Assembly (NCBI RefSeq): GCF_016859125.1
Contig: NZ_CP069338.1
Span: 2,294,001 to 2,358,000, forward strand
DNA length: 64,000 nucleotides
Source: Archangium violaceum
GTDB taxonomy: Bacteria > Myxococcota > Myxococcia > Myxococcales > Myxococcaceae
Direction: 5' to 3'
Shown here: one piece after another, positions 55,988-64,000 of the stretch
Numbering within the stretch: the stretch's first letter is position 1
Layout of the letters: each line of letters opens with the position of its first letter
Position numbers and translations under genes: made by a program
The notes under the pieces: model-generated
What the model was told of the DNA's origin: nothing
The model's database searches: none
Seen by the model: only the letters and a program-made list of their open reading frames with translations

Positions 55988-58900
55988 TCATGACACGCCC
56001 GGCTCGCGTTGAAGTGGAAGCTCCAGGATGGCCGTGGCGCCCTTGCCGGGGCCCTCGCTCTCCAGCGTGAGTCGACCTCCCATCAACTGTGCCGCCAACG
56101 CGCTCGCGTGCAGGCCGAAGCCATGGCCGTCCTTGCGCGTGGTGAAGCCATGCGCGAACAGCCTCTCGCGCACACCTGGGTCGATCCCCATGCCGTTGTC
56201 CATCACCTGGATGCGCGCCATCCCCCCCTCCGAGGTGAGCCGCACGCGCAGCAGCCGCTGCCCCTCCGGCAGTACGTCCAGCGCGTTCTTCGCGTTGCTC
56301 AGCAGGTTGATGAGGATCTGCAACACCTTGTGCTTGTCCAGCTGCGCCTTCGGCACCGCCGACAGCTCGCGGATGATGGACACGCCGTGGCGCTTGAGCG
56401 AGCCCATCTGGATGCGCAGGGCGTCATCCACCAGCTGCGCCAGATCGCACTCCATCTCCATGAGCGATGTCTTGGCGTAGGTCTGCTGCACCTGGACGAT
56501 GGCGCGGATGTGATCGATGTGCCGGGCCATCGCCTCCACGTCTCCCATCAACTTCTCCTGCTCGCGCAGCAGCTCGTCGGAGAGTCCGGCGAGGTAGTCC
56601 GGGAGCTGGCTGCCTCGCGGATCCCGGGTGAGGAAGTCCGCCAGGTTCCCCCGGTGCTCCAGGAGCAGGGTCGAGGCCTGCTTCACCCGGTTCACGCGCG
56701 AGGAGCCCACCGCCCTTCGCATCAGCTCGATGTTGATGACCGCGCTGGTGAGGACGTTGCCCACGTTGTGCAGCACGTTGGAGGCCACCTCCGTCATGCC
56801 CACCTCGCGCGCCATGTCCACCAGCCGGGCCTGGGCCTCCTTCAGCTCGCGCGTACGCTCGTCCACCCTCCGTTCCAGCTCATCATTGGCCCGGCGCAGG
56901 GCCGCCTCGCCCCTCTGGATGTCCGCGTACAGCCGCGCGTTCTCGATGGAAATGGAGGCCTGAGAGGCGATGTGGCTCAACAACGCGAAGCGCGCCGGAC
57001 TGAAGGCGTTGGTGGCCAGGTTGTTCTCCAGGTACAGCACCCCGGAGAGCACATCCTGCCGCATCAACGGCAGGCACAGCACGGACCGGACCCCGCCACG
57101 CCGCAGGTACTCATCGGACGAGAACGGATGAGGCTGGGTGGCATCGTCGATGCGCACGTGCTCATGGGTGCGCTTGACGTAGGCGATGAGCGTCCACGGC
57201 AGCTCGTGGGCAGCACCCTCTCCCGATGGGAAGACGGCGCCTTCCGGCGAAACGCCCGAGACGGCCGCGACCGAGAGCGTGTCCCCACTGGGCAGAAGCA
57301 GGGCGCCCCGCTGGGCTCCGGCGTTCTCGATGGCCACCTGCATCAGGGTGCTCGCCAGCCGCTCCAGGACGATCTCCCGGGAGATGGCCTGCTGCGCCTT
57401 CACCACCGTGAGCGCGTCGATCTGCGTCGAGTCCGTACTGGTGGTCGAGCGCTCCTCGACCTCTCGCGAGGGCGCCAGGCCCTCCCACCGGGCATCCAGC
57501 TGCTGGACCTTGCCCCGGGCTCCCCATTGCAGGTACGCCGCCCGGGCATCGCGCGCGAAGGCGAGGGCCACCGTCGGCGCCTGCCGCGTCCGCCAGAAGT
57601 TCGCCGCGAGCTCCGCCGCCATGCCGACGTAATGGATGAAACCGTTCTCACGGGCCAGGCGGATGGCCTCTTCATACGCGCGGGTCGCATCCTCCGACCG
57701 ACCCTCGAGGCGGGCCCGCTCCGCGAACACCATCCGCTCGGGAGCGCGGAACGTCTCGGGACAGCTCTCCGCCCACTCCGCGAGCTGCGCGTGGTGCTGC
57801 TGGATGGCCTCGAGGGACTTCGCCCGTGCCTCCGCCTCCTGTCCCTCGCAGCACGCGGCCAACGACAGGGCCCGGTAGAGGTTGAAGTCCAGCATGTTGA
57901 TGCTGATCCTCACGACCCAGAGGACTCCGCTCAGCTTGTCGGCGGCCTCGAGCGCCTCCGCGTAGGCGCCGCACATGAAGCGGGACTTGAGCCGGGTGAG
58001 CCAATAAACACTGCGCACGGCGTTCATGCGCGCGGACGAAAGAGACGCCTCGAATGCGCTCTCGTCGAAGCCCTCGCCGCTCAGCGTGTCGAACGAGAGC
58101 GAGCACCCGCGCAGCTGCTGCACGTAGCGTTGATAGAGGAGGAGGATGTCCTGGGCATCCACGCTCCCGGCCCTGCGCGCGAAGTCGGCTCGCTGTACCG
58201 AGTCCCGGTAGACGTCATCCAGGTCGTGCCCCAAGACGAGCCGGTTCAGGATGATGGACATGACGCTGTAACAAGCCGTCAGCACGTCACTGGTCTGGAT
58301 CGCATGGTGGAAGGCCTTGAGGATGACCTCATGCGCAACGGAGAGGGGCTGGCTCCAGTAACAGATGTACTGAAGGCTGTAGAGGACATTGGGCCGCCGA
58401 TGGACCAGGTTGTAACGCTCGACGAGCTCACGAGCGAGCATGCCCAGCTCGTAGCCCTCCCGATACCGTTTGAAGAAGGGGCCGATCATCACCCCAAGCC
58501 AGCCAAAGCCGGTCACGGAGGGCTCCGTGAAGCCGTGACGCAGGGAGAGGGACACCATCCGGCACAGGACGATGATGAGCAGGTGGGGATTGGTGAGGTA
58601 CGCCGGCCCGAACAGGGAGGCCAGGACGCTCATCGCCACCTTCATGTCCGGATCGGCCGTGGGTGGAAGGTCGGCGAGGCTCGCGATGGGCCGGTCTCCG
58701 AGCAACGCCCACACCTCCTCATAGGCCGCCGCCGCCTCCTCTCGCGAGGGGTTCGAGGGAATCGGCATGCCCAGCTGGTTCAGACACTCCAGCAAGCAGT
58801 CGCGGGCCTCCTGGATCCGACCCATTCCCATGAAGATGTCGTTCTTCAGGCGGTAGGCGGCCGCCATGTCCCCGTGGGTGCGTGCTCGGGGGCTGACCTC

Positions 58901-61297
58901 CTCCGCCAGGCGGCTCGCCTCGGCGACATTCCCGCTCATCAGCTCGCACGTCGCCCACTCGCGCCGCACCTTGAAGGCCAGCGCCGCGTCCGTCTCCCAC
59001 GGGTCTCCCGGTATGAGCGAGAACGCCTTCGCGAAATAGGTAATGGCGGGACGATGCGCGATGGAGGCCATCGCCTTCGCTCCCGCCTCCGCGTTCAGCC
59101 TCGCCAGCCGGTGGCGCTCCTCGGGCTCCTTCATCAGCTCCGCCCCGGCGTTCAGCTGGCTCACCACGTCGAAGAGCCTCTCCCTCAGCGCCTCGGGCGT
59201 GAGGCTCTCCAGCATCGCCCTCCCGATGCGCAGGTGGATGGCCTTCTGCTCCTCCTCCGTGATGAGCGCATGGGCCGCCTGGTGGATTCGATCATGCAGG
59301 AACCGGTACTGCTCCGGGCCTCCTCTCATCACCAGTCCCTCCTGCAGCGCTGGCCCCAACCCCTGCTCCACCGCCCCCACCTCTCCCTGCTCCGAGAGCG
59401 TACTCAACATCGACAGGGAGAAGACGTTGCCCACGCACGCGGCCAGATGGAGCAGTCGCTGCACCTCCCCCGGCAGCTGGCGCAGCTTGCCCACCAGGAA
59501 GTCCACCACGTTGTCCGAGTACCCCATCGCCCGGACCCCCTCCTCGTCCCACCTCCACCCCTCGGCCGTGCGCACCAACAGCCCGTCCTGGTCCAACGTC
59601 AGCAAGAGCTGGTTGAGGAAGAACGGGTTGCCTCCCGTCTTCTCCCGCACCAGCTTGGAGAGCGGGGCAACCACCTCCCGCCCCGCCCCTGGCAGCGCAT
59701 CCCCCACGAGCTGCTCCACCTGCTCCTGGCTCAGCGGCTCCAGCTGGATGTCCGTCACCCTCGCGCCCGACTTGCGCACCGCCTCCACCGTCAGCATCAG
59801 CGCATGGGAGAGACTGACCTCGTTGTCCCGGTAGGCCCCGAGCAGCAGCAGCGGCGGTGCCTCCGGGTGGGTGAGCAGATGCTGCAGCAATTGCAGACTG
59901 GCCGCGTCCGCCCACTGCAGGTCATCCAGGAACAACACCAGCGGGTGCTCCCTCGTGGCGAACACGCCCAGGAACTTCAGGAACACCTGATTGAAGCGGT
60001 TGCGCGTCTCGGAGGGAGGTAGCGCCTCGACGGGAGGCTGCCTGCCCGCGATGAGCTCCAGCTGGGGGACGAGCTCCACCATGCGCTGGCCCTGCTCCCC
60101 CCACGCTTCCTGGAGGCGCTCGCGCCAGCGCTCCAGCTCCTCGTCGCTGCCCGCCAGCAACTGCTGCACCAGCCCTCGAATCGCCTGCGCCAGCGTCGCG
60201 TATGGGATGTCTCGCTGGAACTGCTCGAACTTCCCACTCAGGAAGAAGCCGCGCCGCCGCACCACCGGCTTGTGCAGCTCCTGCACCAGCGACGACTTGC
60301 CGATGCCCGAGTAGCCTCGCACCAGCATCAGCTCCGCATGTCCTCCGTGGACGACCCGATCGAATCCACTCAGCAGCGTGGACACCTGGGCCTCTCGCCC
60401 ATAGAGCCGCTGTGGCAGGGAGAGGCGCTGGGGAACATCCCGGGTTCCCAACGCGAACACCTCGCGCACTCCCTGGCGTAGTCCCTCGCGGCACTGCTCC
60501 AGATCGGCGCGCAGCCCCTCGGCGCTCTGGTAGCGCTCCTCGGCCGTCTTGGCCAACAGCTTCATCACGATGGCAGAGAGGGCCAGCGGAATGGACGGGC
60601 GGAGCTCGTGCGGTGGCCTCGGGTGCTGGGCCATGTGCGCGTGGAACCATTCGAGCGCATCCCGGCCCTGGAACGGCCGGCTCCCCGTCAGCAGCTCGTA
60701 GAACGTCACCCCCAGCGAATACAGGTCCGTGCGGTAGTCCACCAACCGGTTCATCCGCCCGGTCTGCTCCGGCGACATGTATGCCAGCGTCGCCTCGATC
60801 AGGTGCGCCGGTGCCGCCTCCAGGTGCTCCACCCGCTGTAGCGAGGCCCCTCCGAAGTCGACGAAGCGGGTACTTCCCGTCGGCTCGATGATGATGTTGG
60901 AGGGCTTGATGTCCTTGTGGATGACACCGTGGCGGTGGATGTCCGCGAGGATCGACACGAGGGAGATGGCCAGCTCCAGGAATCGCGGCACCTCCATGGG
61001 CTGCCCCACGAAGTCGGACAGGGGCGTACCGCGCACCTCCTCCATCAGGAGCACGGGGCGCTCGAGGACCTGCTCGTGGGAGTAGGGCCGGACCACGCCG
61101 CTCACATCCCGCAGCCGTTGCAGGATGCTGTACTCCCGGCGATAGCGCTCGCGCTCGCGCGGACCCGCGGCGGCTGTCGCCGGAGTCTTGATGATGACCG
61201 GCAAGCCATCCGACTCACGCACCGCCTGGAAGAGCACGTTCAAACCCGTGGATCGCAGCGTACCGAGAATCTTGTAACCCGGGATGTCGAACATCAT
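55988..61297 (-). CDS. trifunctional Ser/Thr kinase-ATPase-sensor histidine kinase
   Basis: 1769 residues (ATG 61297 or 61294). Domains in order: Ser/Thr protein kinase (about 8-270; K37, HKDIKPSN 127-134 with D129, VDFGGAS 146-152, SPEQTGR); an AAA-type ATPase (Walker A GYSGIGKSSLV from 328, Walker B FLDDLQWAD) and a long helical TPR-like region; a GAF domain (about 1340-1480, QAQ and LPSGDTLSVAAVSG); a coiled coil; then a histidine kinase with H1510 (NVLHNVGNVLTSA), N-box LINLLSNAKNAL and G-boxes DNGMG and GHGFGLH. The kinase and ATPase parts resemble PknG/MalT-like signal integrators. Soluble. No response regulator nearby. Its last 161 residues differ at only 11 positions from the kinase at 63508-64000. 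Confidence 0.95.
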   Translation of the reverse strand: MMFDIPGYKILGTLRSTGLNVLFQAVRESDGLPVIIKTPATAAAGPRERERYRREYSILQRLRDVSGVVRPYSHEQVLERPVLLMEEVRGTPLSDFVGQPMEVPRFLELAISLVSILADIHRHGVIHKDIKPSNIIIEPTGSTRFVDFGGASLQRVEHLEAAPAHLIEATLAYMSPEQTGRMNRLVDYRTDLYSLGVTFYELLTGSRPFQGRDALEWFHAHMAQHPRPPHELRPSIPLALSAIVMKLLAKTAEERYQSAEGLRADLEQCREGLRQGVREVFALGTRDVPQRLSLPQRLYGREAQVSTLLSGFDRVVHGGHAELMLVRGYSGIGKSSLVQELHKPVVRRRGFFLSGKFEQFQRDIPYATLAQAIRGLVQQLLAGSDEELERWRERLQEAWGEQGQRMVELVPQLELIAGRQPPVEALPPSETRNRFNQVFLKFLGVFATREHPLVLFLDDLQWADAASLQLLQHLLTHPEAPPLLLLGAYRDNEVSLSHALMLTVEAVRKSGARVTDIQLEPLSQEQVEQLVGDALPGAGREVVAPLSKLVREKTGGNPFFLNQLLLTLDQDGLLVRTAEGWRWDEEGVRAMGYSDNVVDFLVGKLRQLPGEVQRLLHLAACVGNVFSLSMLSTLSEQGEVGAVEQGLGPALQEGLVMRGGPEQYRFLHDRIHQAAHALITEEEQKAIHLRIGRAMLESLTPEALRERLFDVVSQLNAGAELMKEPEERHRLARLNAEAGAKAMASIAHRPAITYFAKAFSLIPGDPWETDAALAFKVRREWATCELMSGNVAEASRLAEEVSPRARTHGDMAAAYRLKNDIFMGMGRIQEARDCLLECLNQLGMPIPSNPSREEAAAAYEEVWALLGDRPIASLADLPPTADPDMKVAMSVLASLFGPAYLTNPHLLIIVLCRMVSLSLRHGFTEPSVTGFGWLGVMIGPFFKRYREGYELGMLARELVERYNLVHRRPNVLYSLQYICYWSQPLSVAHEVILKAFHHAIQTSDVLTACYSVMSIILNRLVLGHDLDDVYRDSVQRADFARRAGSVDAQDILLLYQRYVQQLRGCSLSFDTLSGEGFDESAFEASLSSARMNAVRSVYWLTRLKSRFMCGAYAEALEAADKLSGVLWVVRISINMLDFNLYRALSLAACCEGQEAEARAKSLEAIQQHHAQLAEWAESCPETFRAPERMVFAERARLEGRSEDATRAYEEAIRLARENGFIHYVGMAAELAANFWRTRQAPTVALAFARDARAAYLQWGARGKVQQLDARWEGLAPSREVEERSTTSTDSTQIDALTVVKAQQAISREIVLERLASTLMQVAIENAGAQRGALLLPSGDTLSVAAVSGVSPEGAVFPSGEGAAHELPWTLIAYVKRTHEHVRIDDATQPHPFSSDEYLRRGGVRSVLCLPLMRQDVLSGVLYLENNLATNAFSPARFALLSHIASQASISIENARLYADIQRGEAALRRANDELERRVDERTRELKEAQARLVDMAREVGMTEVASNVLHNVGNVLTSAVINIELMRRAVGSSRVNRVKQASTLLLEHRGNLADFLTRDPRGSQLPDYLAGLSDELLREQEKLMGDVEAMARHIDHIRAIVQVQQTYAKTSLMEMECDLAQLVDDALRIQMGSLKRHGVSIIRELSAVPKAQLDKHKVLQILINLLSNAKNALDVLPEGQRLLRVRLTSEGGMARIQVMDNGMGIDPGVRERLFAHGFTTRKDGHGFGLHASALAAQLMGGRLTLESEGPGKGATAILELPLQREPGVS
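56013..56498. repeat. direct repeat, left copy
   Basis: 486 bp in the 3' part of the trifunctional kinase gene that reappear at 63515-64000 in the same orientation, offset 7502 bp, roughly 93% identical by eye. The right copy may continue beyond the window. Confidence 0.9.
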
Positions 61298-61504
61298 GGT
61301 TCAGGTCGACCTGCCCCCCTCCGAATCAAGGAGCGTACAACCGAATCCCTTCCCACCAGAAGCTACCCCCCGTCGCCGCGCGCCGCTCGCCCGGTCCAGC
61401 CCTGGGATAATGGTCCCCGCCACGGGCCGGAAATGGCTCTTTCGAGAGGACCACTTCATTCCCATACTCCGTCGCGTTCCTTCCTTCCGCCCCGGAGCCA
61501 TGCC

Positions 61505-61972
61505 ATGCGTCCCGCGTCGCCGTCCACCGAGCCACATTTCTCATTTGTCCTCGAAACACCCGCCGCCACCCCCGAGGCCGCGCGGCAGCACTTCCTCGCG
61601 AAACTGTCGGTGGAGACGGATCCCGCCGACCTCAGGCTCGACCTGGAGCGCGGCCGGAAGGGCTTCGTCGTGGTGGACACACGCCCGCCCGAGGCCTACG
61701 CGCGCCGTCACATCCCCGGGGCGATCAACATCCCGGGCCGCACCGTTTCCGCCGAGACGACGGCGGCGCTCTCCAAGGACGACGTCATCGTCGTCTACTG
61801 CTGGAGCCCGGGCTGCAACGGCGCCACCAAGGCCGCGGTCCGCTTCGCCGCGCTGGGCTTCCGGGTGAAGGAGCTTCTGGGCGGCATCGAATACTGGGTG
61901 AAGGAGGGCTGCCCCACCGAAGGCACGCTCCCCCAGGGCGTCCCCGTCTTCGGCATCAAGGGCGAAATCTAA
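61505..61972 (+). CDS. rhodanese-like sulfurtransferase
   Basis: 155 residues from ATG 61505 (GGAG ribosome site; ATG 61500 is out of frame). The rhodanese fold has DLERGRKGFVVVDTRPPEAY, RRHIPGAINIPG and the active-site loop VVYCWSPGCNGATK with the persulfide Cys in YCWSPG. The loop has the CxxxxxC-like extra Cys. An N-terminal extension of about 25 residues (PSTEPHFSFVLETPAATPEA) precedes it. It transfers sulfane sulfur or acts in thiol homeostasis. Divergent from the trifunctional kinase gene; 41 bp before the MocR gene, which may be co-transcribed. Confidence 0.92.
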   Translation: MRPASPSTEPHFSFVLETPAATPEAARQHFLAKLSVETDPADLRLDLERGRKGFVVVDTRPPEAYARRHIPGAINIPGRTVSAETTAALSKDDVIVVYCWSPGCNGATKAAVRFAALGFRVKELLGGIEYWVKEGCPTEGTLPQGVPVFGIKGEI

Positions 61973-62013
61973 GGGACTCCCCGTACCTGGTGGGCGAGGT
62001 AGGCTGCGAGCCC

Positions 62014-63489
62014 ATGCCGCGAGGAGTGCCCGCCGAGCTGTTCCCTCCGCACCTCCCGAGGTTGCGACAGGCGCAGGGACCGCTGCACCGACAGCTCTAC
62101 GAGCGCCTGCGTCGAGCCATCCTCACGGGCGTGCTACCGCCCCGGAGCCGGTTGCCCTCCACCCGGACGCTGGCGGCCACCCTGGGGGTGTCCCGCAACA
62201 CCGTGGAGCAGGCCTTCTCCCAGCTCGACGCGGAGGGGCTGTTGGAGCGGCGCGTGGGCTCTGGCTCGGTGGTGGCCCTGCCCGAGCATGTCTGGCCTCC
62301 GGATGGAACGGTTCGCGCCCCCAAGGGCCGAGCCGAGCTCGCCCCACCGCTGCGCGCGCGAGGCCGGCGGGTCGCGGAGCTGCCACTGTCGGCTCCGCCC
62401 AGTGGCCTGCTTCCATTCACCCCGTGCATGCCCGCGCTGGACGCCTTCCCGCTCTCCCTCTGGCGGCGCTCGCTCCAGCGCCAGAGCCGGCAGACTGGCA
62501 CGCAGCTGCTGACCTACGGAGAGACGGCGGGTTGGCGCCCACTGCGTGAGGCGGTGGCCGCGCACGTGGGGACGTCGCGCGGGGTGCGTTGCGACTGGCG
62601 GCAGGTGCTCATCGTCACCAGCACGCAGCAGGCGCTGGAGCTCGTGGCGCGCCTGCTGCTGGAGGAGGGCGACGCGGTGTGGATGGAAGAGCCCGGCTAC
62701 CTGGGCGCGCGCACCACCTTCTCCGCGGCGGGGGCCCGGCTCGTCCCCGTGCCCGTGGACGAGGGAGGCCCGCGGGTGGACGAGGGCCTCGCGCGAGCAC
62801 CCGGGGCGCGTCTGGCCTACGTGACGCCGTCCTACCAGTACCCGCTCGGCCTCACGATGAACCTCGCGCGCCGGCTGGCCCTGCTGGAGTGGGCCCGGGC
62901 CTCGGGCGCCTGGGTGGTGGAGGACGACTACGACAGCGAGTTCCGCTACACGTCCCGGCCGCTCGCCGCGCTGCAGGGGTTGGACGACACGGGACGCGTG
63001 CTGTACGTGGGCACCTTCAACAAGGTGATGTTCCCCTCGCTGCGGCTGGCGTACCTCGTGGTGCCGGAGCCGCTCGTCGAGCCCTTCCGCCGCGCCAAGT
63101 CCCTGGCGGACGGACATACCGCCCTGCTGTCCCAGGCCGCCATGGTCGACTTCATGGAGCGAGGCCACTTCACCGCGCACCTGCGGCAGATGCGGCTGCT
63201 GTACGCCGAGCGGAGGCAGGCCCTGCTGGACGCGCTCCGCCGCGAGGCCGGGGACAGGCTCCAGCCGGTGGGTTCCGTGGAAGCGGGGATGCATGTCACG
63301 GTGAAGCTAGCGGGCCGCGGGGATGACGTGGGGCTCGTCCAGCGGGCCAGGGGTCAAGGACTGGATGCGCGTCCCCTCTCCACCCACTACCTGGGACCGA
63401 AGCGCTCGAGCGGATTCGTGCTGGGCTTCTCCGGCGTGGATCCCGCCACGCTCCGGGCCGCGGCGGCCTCCCTCGTTTCGGTGCTCTGA
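62014..63489 (+). CDS. MocR/PdxR-type transcriptional regulator
   Basis: 491 residues from ATG 62014 (GTG 61990 possible). N-terminal GntR winged helix (about 22-88: LYERLRRAILTGVLPPRSRL, LGVSRNTVEQAFSQLDAEGL) fused to a fold-type I aminotransferase domain (about 120-490) with the PLP Lys K337 in GTFNKVMFPSLRL and the DDYDSEFRYTSRP loop. Regulators of this kind usually sense PLP or amino-acid derivatives and control vitamin B6, taurine or GABA genes. Its target is not evident; the rhodanese gene just upstream is one possibility. Confidence 0.95.
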   Translation: MPRGVPAELFPPHLPRLRQAQGPLHRQLYERLRRAILTGVLPPRSRLPSTRTLAATLGVSRNTVEQAFSQLDAEGLLERRVGSGSVVALPEHVWPPDGTVRAPKGRAELAPPLRARGRRVAELPLSAPPSGLLPFTPCMPALDAFPLSLWRRSLQRQSRQTGTQLLTYGETAGWRPLREAVAAHVGTSRGVRCDWRQVLIVTSTQQALELVARLLLEEGDAVWMEEPGYLGARTTFSAAGARLVPVPVDEGGPRVDEGLARAPGARLAYVTPSYQYPLGLTMNLARRLALLEWARASGAWVVEDDYDSEFRYTSRPLAALQGLDDTGRVLYVGTFNKVMFPSLRLAYLVVPEPLVEPFRRAKSLADGHTALLSQAAMVDFMERGHFTAHLRQMRLLYAERRQALLDALRREAGDRLQPVGSVEAGMHVTVKLAGRGDDVGLVQRARGQGLDARPLSTHYLGPKRSSGFVLGFSGVDPATLRAAAASLVSVL

Positions 63490-63507
63490 AACCGCCCTCC
63501 CCGTGCG

Positions 63508-64000
63508 TCAGGGAAGTGGGAGCTCCAGGGTGGCCGTGGCGCCCTTGCCGGGACCCTCGCTCTCCAGCGTGAGGCGACCTCCCATCAACTGCGCCGCCAG
63601 CGCGCTCGCGTGCAGGCCGAAGCCATGGCCGTCCTTGCGCGTGGTGAAGCCATGCGCGAAGAGCTTCTCGCGAACCTCCGGCGCGATCCCCATGCCGTTG
63701 TCCACCACCTGGATGCGCGCCCTCCCCCCTTCCGAGGTGAGCCGCACGCGCAACAACCGCTGCCCCTCCGGCAGCACGTCCAGCGCGTTCCTCGCGTTGC
63801 TCAGCAGGTTGATGAGGATCTGCAACACCTTGTGCTTGTCCAACTGCAACTTCGGCACCGCCGACAGCTCGCGGATGATGGACACGCCGTGGCGCTTGAG
63901 CGAGCCCATCTGGATGCGCAGGGCATCATCCACCAGCTGCCCCAGGTCACACTCCACCTCCATGAGCGACGTCTTGGCGTAGGTCTGCTGCACCTGGACG
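63508..64000 (-). CDS. C-terminus of a second trifunctional-type histidine kinase (partial)
   Basis: About 164 residues, running off the right edge, so the N-terminus is missing. They cover the part after the H-box (YAKTSLMEVECDLGQLVDD), the N-box (LINLLSNARNALDV), DNGMG and the GHGFGLHASALAAQ loop. Against the kinase at 55988-61297 there are 11 differences in 161 aligned residues; most are conservative, and all catalytic ATPase residues are kept. The close identity argues for recent duplication or gene conversion of the kinase module. Stop at 63508-63510. Confidence 0.92.
   Translation of the reverse strand, partial: VQVQQTYAKTSLMEVECDLGQLVDDALRIQMGSLKRHGVSIIRELSAVPKLQLDKHKVLQILINLLSNARNALDVLPEGQRLLRVRLTSEGGRARIQVVDNGMGIAPEVREKLFAHGFTTRKDGHGFGLHASALAAQLMGGRLTLESEGPGKGATATLELPLP
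63515..64000. repeat. direct repeat, right copy
   Basis: Matches 56013-56498 at an offset of 7502 bp. The copies enclose the rest of the trifunctional kinase gene, the rhodanese gene and the MocR gene. The homology probably extends past the window edge. Confidence 0.9.

Noticed and set aside
56009-60022. 1337-codon open frame on the plus strand
   Set aside because: Antisense to the trifunctional kinase; no recognisable domain and typical shadow composition.

Overview
The window is bacterial chromosome of very high G+C content. It has strong third-position GC bias, long kinase genes with many domains, FG-GAP/VCBS and RHS proteins, many lipoproteins of unknown function and many one-component regulators. 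The likely source is a myxobacterium of the Archangium/Cystobacter type. This is inferred from gene style (trifunctional Ser/Thr kinase-ATPase-histidine kinase, MopE-like Ca-binding motif, SpoIIAA-like protein, lipoprotein cassettes); no rRNA or tRNA is present to confirm it.

Layout. 0-4.2 kb: the first 1253 codons of an RHS/YD-repeat secreted protein (it runs off the left edge) preceded by a small Cys-rich lipoprotein. 4.6-9.7 kb: two orphan sensor kinases and a KgtP-like transporter. 9.8-13.1 kb: two small hypothetical genes, a YceI/LysR divergent pair with a clear operator-like palindrome, and a pirin. 13.1-21.8 kb: a five-gene minus-strand operon (RnfD-like/FG-GAP fusion, GNAT-like, GH3-like amidosynthetase, Rieske oxygenase, zinc-ribbon protein) divergent from a membrane desaturase plus membrane protein; this is the best candidate for an undescribed pathway. 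22-30.5 kb: a subtilase with a structured leader, a SpoIIAA-like protein, CinA-C coupled to a bacterial GRAS-family methyltransferase, an acyl-CoA synthetase, a double-KaiC ATPase coupled to a response regulator, and oligoribonuclease. 30.5-34.2 kb: a stress/PRPP module (hydrolase-OsmC fusion, hydrolase, phosphoribosyltransferase, divergent PRPP synthetase). 34.5-45.6 kb: lipoproteins, DUF1361, enoyl-CoA hydratase, M1 aminopeptidase, LpxL-like acyltransferase, phosphoesterase, a low-GC lipoprotein pair with a JAMM-like motif, CPBP-like protein and AraC regulator. 45.6-50.8 kb: universal stress protein, thioredoxin 2, nicotinate phosphoribosyltransferase, a second orphan phosphoribosyltransferase and isoaspartyl peptidase. 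50.9-55.9 kb: methyltransferase/P450 divergent pair, DUF3565-GNAT fusion, and a frameshifted lipoprotein with its overlapping partner gene. 56-64 kb: a 1769-residue trifunctional kinase, rhodanese, MocR regulator, and the C-terminus of a second, about 93% identical kinase running off the right edge.

How the genes fit together. Two separated blocks (30.5-34.2 and 45.6-49.7 kb) supply and use PRPP and handle redox/organic hydroperoxide stress (PRPP synthetase, two orphan phosphoribosyltransferases, PncB, OsmC, USP, TrxC). Signalling is by large sensor kinases without adjacent response regulators; three of them share an unusual HNVGN H-box. A GC-rich palindromic REP-like element occurs six times; one copy lies in frame inside the GH3-like gene and another supplies the C-terminal tail and stop codon of the hydrolase-OsmC gene. 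Lipoproteins of unknown function lie in visibly lower-GC patches, consistent with accessory, possibly kin-discrimination, cargo.
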